Shown: positions 26,440 to 34,611 of the stretch, piece by piece
Layout: each line of letters starts with the position of its first letter
Numbering within the stretch: position 1 is the first letter of the stretch
DNA from: Candidatus Gastranaerophilales bacterium
GTDB taxonomy: Bacteria; Cyanobacteriota; Vampirovibrionia; Gastranaerophilales; Gastranaerophilaceae
Length of the DNA: 44,710 bases
Assembly (NCBI GenBank): GCA_900552525.1
Contig: UNSK01000013.1
Span: 1 to 44,710 of the forward strand
Direction of reading: 5' to 3'
The notes under the pieces: generated by a model
Told to the model about the DNA's origin: nothing
The model's database searches: none
The model's input: the letters and a program-made list of their open reading frames with translations, nothing else
Position numbers and translations under genes: made by a program

Positions 26440-27018
26440 CTAAAATTTCCCGGAATAACAGATTTCTGAAGCCTTATAATTCATCAAATAATTTACGGCT
26501 TCAGCAGGAGAATTTGCAACATAATACAAGTTCTCTGTTTCTTTTTTAGCGAAATTATTGTCAATAATATCCTGAAAGAAATTAATAAGATTGCCGTAAA
26601 AATTGTTAGTATTGAGCAAAACTATAGGTTTAATATTATACCCCAGCTGCTTCTGCACAATCATTTCAGAAATTTCTTCTAAAGTACCAAAACCTCCTGC
26701 AAGAGCAATAACGGCATCAGATAATTCATCCATCTTTGCTTTTCTCTCTCTCATTCCCTCGGTTAAATAAAATTCGCTGCAATCCTCAGGATTTCCTACT
26801 CCTAAATCATATAGTCTTTGAGGCATCACTCCAATAATATTTCCACCTGCATTACCAACAGATGAGGCACACGCATACATTGCTCCTAAACGACTTCCTC
26901 CATATACAATGTTCATCCCGTGAGCTCCTAGAAGCTGCCCGAGCTCAGAAGCATCCGAATAAAATTCTTCATCAAGTTTATTTGAGGAAGACGCAAATAC
27001 GCAGACATTTTTTATCAT
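26440..27018 (-). CDS. LOG-family protein (putative nucleotide 5'-monophosphate phosphoribohydrolase)
   Basis: The 192-residue product has the Rossmann-like LOG fold markers. These are VCVFASSSNKL at the N-terminus, VYGGSRLGAM at about 38-47, MRERKAKM at 89-96, and the signature GGFGTLEE at 108-115. The family cleaves the N-glycosidic bond of nucleotide monophosphates; some members activate cytokinins and many are general housekeeping nucleosidases. The residue before the signature is Ala107 where the motif PGGxGTxxE has Pro, and GGSRLG replaces the usual GGGxxG. Both are possible but could alter substrate choice. The ATG overlaps the stop of the prepilin-like gene (TAATG). It is the last gene of the RNase Y cluster. 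Confidence 0.92.
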   Translation of the reverse strand: MIKNVCVFASSSNKLDEEFYSDASELGQLLGAHGMNIVYGGSRLGAMYACASSVGNAGGNIIGVMPQRLYDLGVGNPEDCSEFYLTEGMRERKAKMDELSDAVIALAGGFGTLEEISEMIVQKQLGYNIKPIVLLNTNNFYGNLINFFQDIIDNNFAKKETENLYYVANSPAEAVNYLMNYKASEICYSGKF

Positions 27019-27602
27019 TAGTCAAAACTCCCGCCAATTAGATAATAATTTGAACAGCAGAGGCCTGTGCCATTTTTGGAACAATCTTGTTTCTGAATAC
27101 TGAGAGCCTGCTCTTTACAAAAAGGTTCAAAGCGATCAGCATATATATTAAAGCCAAAGACATCTTTACCCCATATATTGGGGCCTGCAGAACCGTTAAC
27201 ATCATACATTAAGAGTCCCTGCATACCATTTTGCGGTTTATCAAACATCTTTACAGATAGAACAGAATTCATCTGGGTTAATTTAAAATCCTTGAATCTG
27301 TACGTTATATTCGGATATGTTCCGTTTAAAAAAACAATTTTATACGGCTCAGCATCACCTTTAATTTCATTAGCCAGTACAGCGTTAAATGAGGATTTAA
27401 AATCAGAATTACTCAGCTCGCCTTCTGTATTTATAGAATAAAAAATATTCATAAAATCAGATTGCACACTTCTCCAGCGGGAAGTATTCTTTGCCTGCAA
27501 AGTATCATCCAATGATAGCGGAGCTACAAGGAATGCTACTATTAAAAATATTACAAATAATATGGATACTTCTACTAGAGTAAATCCTTTTTTCATCCGC
27601 AT
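27018..27602 (-). CDS. type IV prepilin-like protein
   Basis: The 194-residue product starts MRMKKG followed by FTLVEVSILFVIF, a class III signal peptide. Prepilin peptidase should cut after Gly6 and methylate Phe7; Glu at +5 is present. The hydrophobic helix runs to about residue 27. The remainder is a soluble pseudopilin-like head with several strands. Near the C-terminus are four cysteines (FCKEQ, QDCSK, GLCCSNYY) that could form disulfides. It may be a minor pilin or pseudopilin of a type IV pilus or competence system, though no other pilus genes lie in this window. The start ATG at 27602 has AAGGGGG upstream, inside the end of the PHP gene. It overlaps the LOG gene by 1 nt. Confidence 0.88.
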   Translation of the reverse strand: MRMKKGFTLVEVSILFVIFLIVAFLVAPLSLDDTLQAKNTSRWRSVQSDFMNIFYSINTEGELSNSDFKSSFNAVLANEIKGDAEPYKIVFLNGTYPNITYRFKDFKLTQMNSVLSVKMFDKPQNGMQGLLMYDVNGSAGPNIWGKDVFGFNIYADRFEPFCKEQALSIQKQDCSKNGTGLCCSNYYLIGGSFD

Positions 27603-27608
27603 TTATAA

Positions 27609-28508
27609 CTACCCCCTTGCCATATCTAAATGTTTTTTCTCATTTATCAAAGAGTCGTAAATCCACTCCGGCACAAAATTCTTACCAAGTATAATCTGGC
27701 CATTCATAATGTTAGGCGCATGGAAATCAGAACCTCCTGTTACAATAAGACCTAGATTTTCTGCCATTGAAGAAAAATACTCAACTATAGCTGGTGAATG
27801 TTTTCTATGGTAAGCTTCAATACCTCTAAGACCGCAATTCATCAAATCTTTAATCAATTTTTCTGCGATATCAATATCATAAGGATGGGCAATGACTGGA
27901 ATACCGCCTGAATCATAAATAACTTCTACAGCATCAAACGGAGTAACAGTTTTCCTTTCAACATAAACAGGAGATGCTCTGTGAATATATTTACTATAAG
28001 CTTCCATTACACTGCTTGTTCCACCTGCATTAGTAATTGCCTTTGCTATATGAGGGCGCCCTATACTGCCGCCTTCTGCAACCATATTTTTTACATCATC
28101 AAAGGCAATTTTAATACCTTCTTTTTTAGCAAGAAGATGTAATATTTCTTTTGTTTGTTTTATACGTGCATGCTGCTGGATTTTTAATAAGTTTTTAAAA
28201 TCGCTTTTTGTAACATCAGGGAAATATCCCAGAATATGTACTTCATAATCTTTGTAAAGTGTATTTACTTCTATTCCTCTGATGACCGTAAAATCAACAT
28301 TTTTTGTTTTTAAATATTCCGTTGCAACGTCATAAGAAAGGACATTATCATGATCTGTCAGGGCAATAACTTGCAGTCCCGCTTCAAGAGATAAGTCAAC
28401 AATCTTTTCCGGAGAAAAGACGCCGTCAGAATAGTAGGTGTGTATGTGAAAATCGCCCTTTACACCACCTTTACCCCCCGTCGTATTCAACGCTGGCCTC
28501 GCTTTCAT
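27609..28508 (-). CDS. PHP-domain metal-dependent phosphoesterase (TrpH/RNase AM-like)
   Basis: The 299-residue product has the PHP metal-binding motifs: HIH at 21-23 in DFHIHTYYSDGVFSPE, LTDHDN at about 50-55, a Glu in RGIEVN, IGRPHIA, IAHPYDI, and GGSDFHAP near 255-265. Relatives (TrpH/YciV) dephosphorylate 3',5'-bisphosphonucleotides or trim RNA 5' ends, which would fit its place after RNase Y. The ATG at 28508 overlaps ymdB by 38 nt. A TTG at 28490 preceded by GAGG gives a shorter N-terminus closer to the metal motif and is a serious alternative. The gene is 6 nt upstream of the prepilin gene. The exact substrate is not determined. Confidence 0.92.
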   Translation of the reverse strand: MKARPALNTTGGKGGVKGDFHIHTYYSDGVFSPEKIVDLSLEAGLQVIALTDHDNVLSYDVATEYLKTKNVDFTVIRGIEVNTLYKDYEVHILGYFPDVTKSDFKNLLKIQQHARIKQTKEILHLLAKKEGIKIAFDDVKNMVAEGGSIGRPHIAKAITNAGGTSSVMEAYSKYIHRASPVYVERKTVTPFDAVEVIYDSGGIPVIAHPYDIDIAEKLIKDLMNCGLRGIEAYHRKHSPAIVEYFSSMAENLGLIVTGGSDFHAPNIMNGQIILGKNFVPEWIYDSLINEKKHLDMARG

Positions 28509-29331
28509 TTTTACTATTATCTACTATTAAATTAATTCTTTTTATCTGTGTTGCTTTAAATTCATCAATTAGAATTTCAACACCATTTATTTGTGCAACA
28601 GGAGTTTCAGCAATCTCATATCTCTCTGGAAGACTTGTTGAAAGGCGTTTGAAAGAAGTTGAGAACTCCATTCCTATAACACTTTCTTCTGCTCCGCAAA
28701 AACCGGCATCAGTAATATACGCCATTCCTTCGTATATTTTTTCATCTGCCGTCTGAACATGGGTATGAGTTCCAATAACACCTTTGACTAAAGCTTGCTC
28801 CGCATTATTATATTTTTTGGCCAGATATTTAGAAAAACATATTTTTTCAGCTGTTGCCTCAGCATGAAAATCTATAATAATACTTGTAACATTGTTTTGT
28901 TTTAAACGATCAATTTCTTTAGTAACAACTTCCCATGGAGAATCAATCGGCGGCATAAATACTCTACCCAGAGCATTTATTACTGCAAGCTTATGTCCTT
29001 TTATATCAAAAATTCTAGCCCCCGCACCTCTTGTACCATCCGGATAGTTAATCGGCCGTACCAGTTTCTCAGCATCGTCAATGTAATCATAAATATCTTT
29101 CTTATCCCAGATGTGATTACCTGAAGTAAAACAATCAATTCCTGAAGCTGATAAATCTTCATAATTCTTTTTTGTAAGCCCAAAACCGTGAGAAGCGTTT
29201 TCTATATTGGCAATTACAAAATCAGGCTTTTCTTTGAGATTAGCAATAAAAGATTTGACAGCAGTTCTTCCCTGTCTGCCTGTTATATCACCAAAAAATA
29301 AAATTCTTAAATTCTTTGCATTACCACTCAT
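28471..29331 (-). CDS. YmdB-type metallophosphoesterase (TIGR00282 family)
   Basis: The 286-residue product carries the binuclear metal motifs of the YmdB family: FFGDITGRQGR near the N-terminus, IENASHGFGL, SGNHIWDKKDI, IIIDFHAEATAEK, and GVIGTHTHVQTADE. Bacillus YmdB has phosphodiesterase activity towards 2',3'-cyclic nucleotides and affects biofilm and motility decisions; whether that holds here is unknown. ATG at 29331 was chosen; the frame could start at a TTG four codons earlier. The gene follows rny, a conserved pairing also seen in Bacillus, and a hairpin lies in the 47-nt gap. It overlaps the PHP gene by 38 nt, or by 20 nt if that gene starts at TTG. Confidence 0.92.
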   Translation of the reverse strand: MSGNAKNLRILFFGDITGRQGRTAVKSFIANLKEKPDFVIANIENASHGFGLTKKNYEDLSASGIDCFTSGNHIWDKKDIYDYIDDAEKLVRPINYPDGTRGAGARIFDIKGHKLAVINALGRVFMPPIDSPWEVVTKEIDRLKQNNVTSIIIDFHAEATAEKICFSKYLAKKYNNAEQALVKGVIGTHTHVQTADEKIYEGMAYITDAGFCGAEESVIGMEFSTSFKRLSTSLPERYEIAETPVAQINGVEILIDEFKATQIKRINLIVDNSKNESEASVEYDGG

Positions 29332-29346
29332 TATTAAATCCAAAGC

Positions 29347-29372
29347 ATAGAGGAGAAATAATTCTCCTCTAT
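29347..29372 (-). other. intercistronic hairpin between rny and ymdB
   Basis: ATAGAGGAGAA (29347-29357) and TTCTCCTCTAT (29362-29372) form a perfect 11-bp stem with a 4-nt loop. On the minus strand it is followed by GCTTTGG, not a T-run, so it is a poor terminator. It may stabilise one side of the mRNA or hinder readthrough between rny and ymdB. Confidence 0.6.
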
Positions 29373-29378
29373 TTACTC

Positions 29379-30899
29379 CTATTTTGCTATTTCAGTTGTT
29401 CTAAACTCTCTGACAACTGTAACTTTAATTTGTCCCGGATAATCAAGTTCATCCTCTATTTTCTTTGCAATATCCCTTGCAAGCTTTTGAGAGGCTAAAT
29501 CATCAAACATTTCTGACTGTACAATTACACGGACTTCACGCCCTGCCTGTACAGCAAATGACTGTTTAATACCTTCATATCCGTTAACAATTTCCTCAAT
29601 TTTTTGAAGTCTTTTTATATAAATTTCAAGAGTATCACGTCTAGCTCCAGGACGACCTGCAGAAATAGCATCTGCTAATTTTACCAGAACAGCTTCAATT
29701 GTATTTGCGGTAACATCGTCATGGTGTGCTTCAATTGCGTGTATAACTTCCGGTTTCTCACCATAGCGAGAAGCAAGCTCAACGCCTAATTGAATATGCG
29801 TCCCCTCTTGAGTCTGATCAACCGCTTTACCAATATCATGAAGAAGTCCGGCACGTTTAGCCACATAAACATTAGCACCCAATTCTGCAGCAAGCATTCC
29901 TGCAATGTGGCCAACCTCTAACGAATGTTTCAAAACATTTTGGCCGTAACTTGTTCTATAATACAGGCGTCCTAAATTTTTGATTAATTCTTTATTTAAT
30001 CCCATTATACCCATATCAAGAGCGGCATTTTCACCCTCTTTCATAATCTTCTTTTCGACTTCTTCGCGGGATTTTTCAACGGTTTCTTCAATTCTTACAG
30101 GGTGGATACGACCGTCTTGAATAAGTTTTTCAAGGGCAATCTTTGCAATTTCTCTCCTAACAGGATCAAAAGCAGAAAGAACAACAGCCTCAGGAGTATC
30201 GTCAATGATTAAATCTACACCTGTAAGCGTTTCTAATGTTCTTATATTACGGCCTTCACGCCCGATTATTCTTCCCTTCATTTCATCGTTAGGCAAGGAT
30301 ACAACAGAAACCGTTGATTCAACAACCTGCTCCATCATGCAGCGCTGCATTGTTGTAGTTAAGATTTCTTTAGATTTTTCTAATGCATCTTCGCGAATTT
30401 TAGCTTCATTTTCTCTTATCAATTGCATTTGCTCTTGAGCTAAATCACTTTTTAATTGTTCAAGAAGCATTCTTTTGGCTTCTTCTGTAGACATACCGGC
30501 AATTCTTTCCAGTTCTACGGTCTGTTTCTGCACTATTTCTGCAAGAAAATCTTCTTTTTCTATCAACTGATCTTTTAATTTATCAAGCTCTAATTCTTTA
30601 TCAGAAACTTCTTGAATTTTATCTTCAAGAATATCTTCTCTTTTAGAGAGCTTATTTTCAATAGCTGCAAATTCTCTTCTGCGTTCTCTTTCGTCTTCGT
30701 TTAATTGTTCTCTTTCAATATGCAAAGCTTCTTTTGCCTTTATCATAGCTTCTTTTTGCAAAATAGCTTCTTTTTCAATCAAGTCTTTTTTTGACTGTTC
30801 TGTTTGTAATACAAGATTTTTATACTTAACTCTTTGTACAACAATGACAGCAGCAAGTATAACCAATACAACTACTGCAACGGTCAATAATGCATCCAT
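29379..30899 (-). CDS. rny: ribonuclease Y
   Basis: The 506-residue product has the RNase Y order. An N-terminal membrane helix ([19 protein letters not shown]) is followed by a long coiled coil to about residue 200 ([31 protein letters not shown]). A KH domain has [20 protein letters not shown] at about 210-229. An HD domain has [12 protein letters not shown] and EAHHDD, and the C-terminus is [10 protein letters not shown]. It is a membrane-anchored endoribonuclease that begins mRNA decay, and its length is normal. ATG at 30899 has an AAGGAAT site. It is the first gene of the cluster with ymdB, the PHP gene, the prepilin gene and the LOG gene. Its leader region (about 205 nt to leuS) holds an inverted repeat. 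Confidence 0.97.
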   Translation of the reverse strand: MDALLTVAVVVLVILAAVIVVQRVKYKNLVLQTEQSKKDLIEKEAILQKEAMIKAKEALHIEREQLNEDERERRREFAAIENKLSKREDILEDKIQEVSDKELELDKLKDQLIEKEDFLAEIVQKQTVELERIAGMSTEEAKRMLLEQLKSDLAQEQMQLIRENEAKIREDALEKSKEILTTTMQRCMMEQVVESTVSVVSLPNDEMKGRIIGREGRNIRTLETLTGVDLIIDDTPEAVVLSAFDPVRREIAKIALEKLIQDGRIHPVRIEETVEKSREEVEKKIMKEGENAALDMGIMGLNKELIKNLGRLYYRTSYGQNVLKHSLEVGHIAGMLAAELGANVYVAKRAGLLHDIGKAVDQTQEGTHIQLGVELASRYGEKPEVIHAIEAHHDDVTANTIEAVLVKLADAISAGRPGARRDTLEIYIKRLQKIEEIVNGYEGIKQSFAVQAGREVRVIVQSEMFDDLASQKLARDIAKKIEDELDYPGQIKVTVVREFRTTEIAK

Positions 30900-30941
30900 C
30901 TAGCACCTATTCCTTTTCTATTTTTTATATATACACGATGT

Positions 30942-30964
30942 CCGGGTACATATAACCTACCCGG
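30942..30964 (-). promoter_or_regulatory. inverted repeat in the rny upstream region
   Basis: CCGGGTA (30942-30948) and TACCCGG (30958-30964) form a 7-bp GC-rich stem with a 9-nt loop, about 43 nt upstream of the rny ATG. It stands out in AT-rich DNA. It may be a 5'-leader hairpin or an operator. A weak TTGAAA-type -35 sequence lies further upstream. Confidence 0.4.
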
Positions 30965-31073
30965 CAACTATTAAATATTCTCAATAATCTTTTCTATCGC
31001 ATATATTTTCAAAAATTTTTATACTACTACTGATTTAATCATACCATATAAAGAGAAATTTGTACATAAAATA

Positions 31074-31097
31074 AAACCGGAGAATTAACTCCGGTTT
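31074..31097 (-). terminator. intrinsic terminator after leuS
   Basis: AAACCGGAG (31074-31082), a 6-nt loop and CTCCGGTTT (31089-31097) form a 9-bp stem. On the minus strand the stem is followed by TATTTTAT, and the stem's own T-run adds to it. It sits just past the leuS stop codon (31105) and ends the flagellar export/leuS transcription unit. Confidence 0.85.
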
Positions 31098-31104
31098 ATC
31101 TTTT

Positions 31105-33582
31105 TTATTTAACAACTATATTAACAAGTTTTTTAGGAACAACAATGACTTTGACGATATTTTTTCCGGCTGTTAGTTCTTTTACTTTGTCACTAGATAG
31201 AGCCATATTTTTTAATTCTTCGTCATTTAATCCCTCATCAGCTTCAAGTTTATCTTTAACTTTGCCGTTTACCTGAACAACAAGCGTAATTTTGCTTGCT
31301 TTTGCGAGATTTTCATCCCATTCACACCACTTTTCAGCATGGATTGAACCTTCTCCGCCTACATCATGCCAAATTTCTTCTGACATATGAACTGTAACCG
31401 GTGCCATTAGCTTAATCAGAGTTAATACAGCAAAACTAAAGACATTTATATCTTCATCAGTAAATTCTGATTTTTTACCTCTCCAGTCATAGATTGCATT
31501 TGTAAGTTCTCTGTACTTAGAAATTACAGTATTAAACTGAAAATCATTAGCAATGTCATTAGTAATTCCTTTAATCGCCATATGAACGGTTCTTACTAAA
31601 TCATCGTTTTCACGTTTGAGAGGAAATTCAAGCTTATAATCTTTTTTAATATAATTCTGGTTTTCGCTCACTAACCTCCATACACGGTTAAGGAACTTAT
31701 AGCAACCTTCAACGCCGGCATCAGACCAGTCAAAATCTCTTGCCGGAGGTGAATCAGAAAGAATAAATAATCTTGCAGTATCAGCCCCGAAGTTTTCAAA
31801 GATTTCGTCAGGATCAACGGTATTTCCTTTTGACTTGGACATTTTTGATCCGTCTTTTAAAACCATTCCTTGCGTTAACAGATTTTTAAATGGTTCATCA
31901 AAGCTAAGCAGCCCTAAATCTTTGAGAGCCTTAGTAAAGAATCTTGAATAAAGCAGGTGGAGAATTGCATGTTCAATTCCGCCTACATACTGGTCTACAG
32001 GAAGCCATTTATCAACAAGTTCTTTTGAGAACGGAAGATTTGTATTCTTAGGGTCTGAATATCTTAAATAATACCAGCTTGAGCATACAAATGTATCCAT
32101 TGTATCCAATTCTCTTCTTGCCTTACCACCGCAAACCGGACAGGTTGTTTCTGCAAACGTTTTTGATGTTGTTATAGGAGATTTACCAACGACAGAAAAA
32201 TCAACATCAGTCGGAAGCATAACCGGAAGGTTCTCTTCTTTCTCTGGAACAATTCCGCATTTATCGCAATAAATCATTGGAATTGGCGCGCCCCAGTATC
32301 TTTGGCGGGAAATCAACCAGTCACGAAGTCTGTATTGTGTTTTAAATTCACCAAAACCTTCATCTACAGCTTTCTGTGTAATTGCTTTTTTGGCATCTGT
32401 ATTTTTCATACCGTTAAATTCGTTAGAATTAACAAGAACACCTTCTTCAGTGTATGCTGCATCTTTGCATTCAGAAGGATTTTCAGGATTTTGTATTACA
32501 ACCTTCAGCGGCAAATTATATTTTTTAGCAAAATCAAAATCTCTTGTATCATGTGTAGGTACAGCCATTACAGCACCAGTACCGTATTCAACAAGTGCAT
32601 AGTCCGCAGTCCAGAGAGGAAATTCTTCTCCATTAAAAGGATTTATACAGTGAGTACCAAGCGGTACACCTGTCTTAACCCTTTCTGTAGAAAGTCTTTC
32701 GATTTCTGTCATTTTTCTGGCGTTTGCTCTGTAAACTTCAACAGCCTCTTTGTTTTCAGGTGTTGTAAGTTTTTCTATATCTTTGTATTCAGGTGCAACT
32801 ACAAGATAAGTAATACCATAAACTGTGTCAGGTCTTGTTGTATATACAGGAACCTCAAGCCCTTCAACTTCTTTCACTTTGAACTTAATAATTGCTCCCT
32901 GAGATTTTCCAATCCAGTTTGCCTGCATTGTTTTTACATTATCGCCCCAGCCCGGAAGTTTATCCAAGTCTTCAAGAAGTCTTTCAGCATAGTCAGTTAT
33001 TTTAAAGAACCACTGAGAAAGATATTTTTTCTCTACAACGCTGTCACATCTCCAGCACTTGCCGTCAATAACCTGTTCATTAGCAAGAACAGTACCGCAA
33101 TTATCGCACCAGTTAACAGCTGCCTCTTTTTTGTATGCAAGACCTTTTTTATAAAGTTGAATAAACAGCCATTGTGTCCATTTGTAGTAATCAGGTTTAC
33201 ATGTTGTAACTTCTCTCTGCCAATCATAAGACAGACCAAGCATTTTAAGCTGTTTTGTCATATAAGCAATATTTTCATCAGTCCACTTTGCAGGGTCAGC
33301 ACCATGCTTCATTGCAGCATTTTCTGCCGGAAGCCCGAAACTATCCCAGCCCATCGGATGAAGAACATTAAATCCCTGCATTTTTTTGAATCTTGCAATT
33401 ACATCCGTGATTGTATAATTTCTTACATGCCCCATATGTAATTTACCTGATGGATACGGAAACATTGATAAAGCGTAATATTTAGGTTTATCACTATTAT
33501 CAGGGGTATGAAAAACATTCTCCCTTTCCCAAATTTCCTGCCATCTTTTTTCTATTTCCTGTGGAAAATATGCCTCTTTCAT
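31105..33582 (-). CDS. leuS: leucyl-tRNA synthetase
   Basis: The 825-residue class I synthetase charges tRNA-Leu. The HIGH-type motif is HMGH at 49-52 in PYPSGKLHMGHVRNY, and KMSKS is at 580-584. The connective editing domain is present, with TTRPDTVYGITYLVVAPE and GTGAVMAVPTHDTRDFDFA, including the conserved Thr-rich site and the Asp needed for hydrolysing mischarged tRNA. The C-terminal anticodon-binding part ends KKLVNIVVK. A zinc-like Cys set is seen in CDNCGTVLANEQVIDGKCWRC. Length fits bacterial LeuRS. ATG at 33582 has a strong GGAGGAG site. It lies 46 nt after a small membrane protein gene in the flagellar export cluster, and a terminator follows it. Confidence 0.98.
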   Translation of the reverse strand: MKEAYFPQEIEKRWQEIWERENVFHTPDNSDKPKYYALSMFPYPSGKLHMGHVRNYTITDVIARFKKMQGFNVLHPMGWDSFGLPAENAAMKHGADPAKWTDENIAYMTKQLKMLGLSYDWQREVTTCKPDYYKWTQWLFIQLYKKGLAYKKEAAVNWCDNCGTVLANEQVIDGKCWRCDSVVEKKYLSQWFFKITDYAERLLEDLDKLPGWGDNVKTMQANWIGKSQGAIIKFKVKEVEGLEVPVYTTRPDTVYGITYLVVAPEYKDIEKLTTPENKEAVEVYRANARKMTEIERLSTERVKTGVPLGTHCINPFNGEEFPLWTADYALVEYGTGAVMAVPTHDTRDFDFAKKYNLPLKVVIQNPENPSECKDAAYTEEGVLVNSNEFNGMKNTDAKKAITQKAVDEGFGEFKTQYRLRDWLISRQRYWGAPIPMIYCDKCGIVPEKEENLPVMLPTDVDFSVVGKSPITTSKTFAETTCPVCGGKARRELDTMDTFVCSSWYYLRYSDPKNTNLPFSKELVDKWLPVDQYVGGIEHAILHLLYSRFFTKALKDLGLLSFDEPFKNLLTQGMVLKDGSKMSKSKGNTVDPDEIFENFGADTARLFILSDSPPARDFDWSDAGVEGCYKFLNRVWRLVSENQNYIKKDYKLEFPLKRENDDLVRTVHMAIKGITNDIANDFQFNTVISKYRELTNAIYDWRGKKSEFTDEDINVFSFAVLTLIKLMAPVTVHMSEEIWHDVGGEGSIHAEKWCEWDENLAKASKITLVVQVNGKVKDKLEADEGLNDEELKNMALSSDKVKELTAGKNIVKVIVVPKKLVNIVVK

Positions 33583-33628
33583 TTACTCCTCCAACTAATA
33601 CCAGATTAATTTTACCATAAACAAAGAA

Positions 33629-33973
33629 TTAAACATCAATATCATCTTCAGGAGGTTCCGGCAAATCAGGTTCAGCAACCTGCTTGGTAAGTTTTTCATT
33701 CAATTCTTGAAGCGTTATTGATTTATCCATTTTTTTCAAGGCATTAAGAACTGCGATTTTATAATCAGCATCAGCTCTGTTTTTAGGATTATCAACAATT
33801 TCACCTATTTTTTGCCCTAAATATCCCATAACCACAATTGCAGGAACCAGTATAGCTGCCGTTGTTAAAATCGCATGTAAATCAATTGTGCCGACACGAA
33901 CTATGCTTACGGTACCAATAACAATCATTGTTATTACAATAAAAAGTAATCTTATATTTTCAGCATAACCCAT
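33629..33973 (-). CDS. small two-helix membrane protein of the flagellar export cluster, function unknown
   Basis: The 114-residue product has two likely membrane helices, IRLLFIVITMIVIGTVSIV (about 7-25) and ILTTAAILVPAIVVMGYLG (about 35-53). A charged cytoplasmic or periplasmic tail follows with KIAVLNALKKMDKSITLQEL, ending in an acidic Pro-rich stretch (PEPPEDDIDV). No family was recognised. It lies 8 nt after the PilZ gene and 46 nt before leuS. A role in the flagellum is suggested only by location. Confidence 0.85.
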   Translation of the reverse strand: MGYAENIRLLFIVITMIVIGTVSIVRVGTIDLHAILTTAAILVPAIVVMGYLGQKIGEIVDNPKNRADADYKIAVLNALKKMDKSITLQELNEKLTKQVAEPDLPEPPEDDIDV

Positions 33974-33981
33974 TATTTATA

Positions 33982-34587
33982 TTATTCATCCTTTCCGGAT
34001 TTATTTAAATTTTCCATATCTTTTTTCATACAGAATTGCACCAGAGTCATCTTATCAATATTGCTTAAGCTTGTGAAGCGTCCTGAAATTGTATATAATC
34101 CGCCATCGCCTTTTTCAACCCTGATTAACTGATATTTACAATTTATAACCTGTTCATCACTCAACTTAATAGAAACATTGTAATCTTTTTCGATATCAAT
34201 ATTTTCAGTAGTTCTAACCTTCATGCCGCCCGCTGACAGGTCGAGGGTTCTAATTTTATGAACAACATCTCCATTTGTTAGTTCAAGGTCTTCAATAAAT
34301 TTGATACGCGTAAATTTACGTCTTTGCAAGAAACGGTGTTTTACAGGATTGGCAATTGTTATTACATTATTTTCAAGATTTTGAATGTAAGATTCGAAAT
34401 ACAAATACCCGTTATCAGTAAAAGAATAAAAATCACATATATGGTTTACAATTAGTCCATCCGGCTTGTATTTTAACTCCATTCTGAAGCCTTCCGGCGA
34501 AACTTCAAGCACACGCCCTTTATTAGTTTTTTTAAAATCCTGCGGAACAATTGTAACTAACTGATTATCTTTTATAAGTTCTCTCAT
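33982..34587 (-). CDS. PilZ-domain c-di-GMP-binding protein, YcgR-like
   Basis: The 201-residue product has two domains. Residues about 1-80 form an N-terminal YcgR-type beta domain (NQLVTIVPQDFKKTNKG, then YLYFESYIQNLEN). Residues about 85-195 form a PilZ domain with both c-di-GMP motifs: RxxxR (Arg90 and Arg94 in RRKFTR) and DxSxxG (Asp116, Ser118, Gly121 in DLSAGG). YcgR-like proteins slow or redirect the flagellar motor when c-di-GMP rises. It lies 24 nt downstream of flhA, which fits a flagellar role. ATG at 34587 has a GGAAGG site. No diguanylate cyclase is seen in the window. Confidence 0.9.
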   Translation of the reverse strand: MRELIKDNQLVTIVPQDFKKTNKGRVLEVSPEGFRMELKYKPDGLIVNHICDFYSFTDNGYLYFESYIQNLENNVITIANPVKHRFLQRRKFTRIKFIEDLELTNGDVVHKIRTLDLSAGGMKVRTTENIDIEKDYNVSIKLSDEQVINCKYQLIRVEKGDGGLYTISGRFTSLSNIDKMTLVQFCMKKDMENLNKSGKDE

Positions 34588-34611
34588 ATTTTAAACCTTC
34601 CTATTTTATTA

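Noticed and set aside
32302..33441. 379-codon plus-strand open frame opposite leuS
   Set aside because: It is rich in Cys, Phe and Ile runs typical of antisense frames, and leuS is unambiguous on the other strand.
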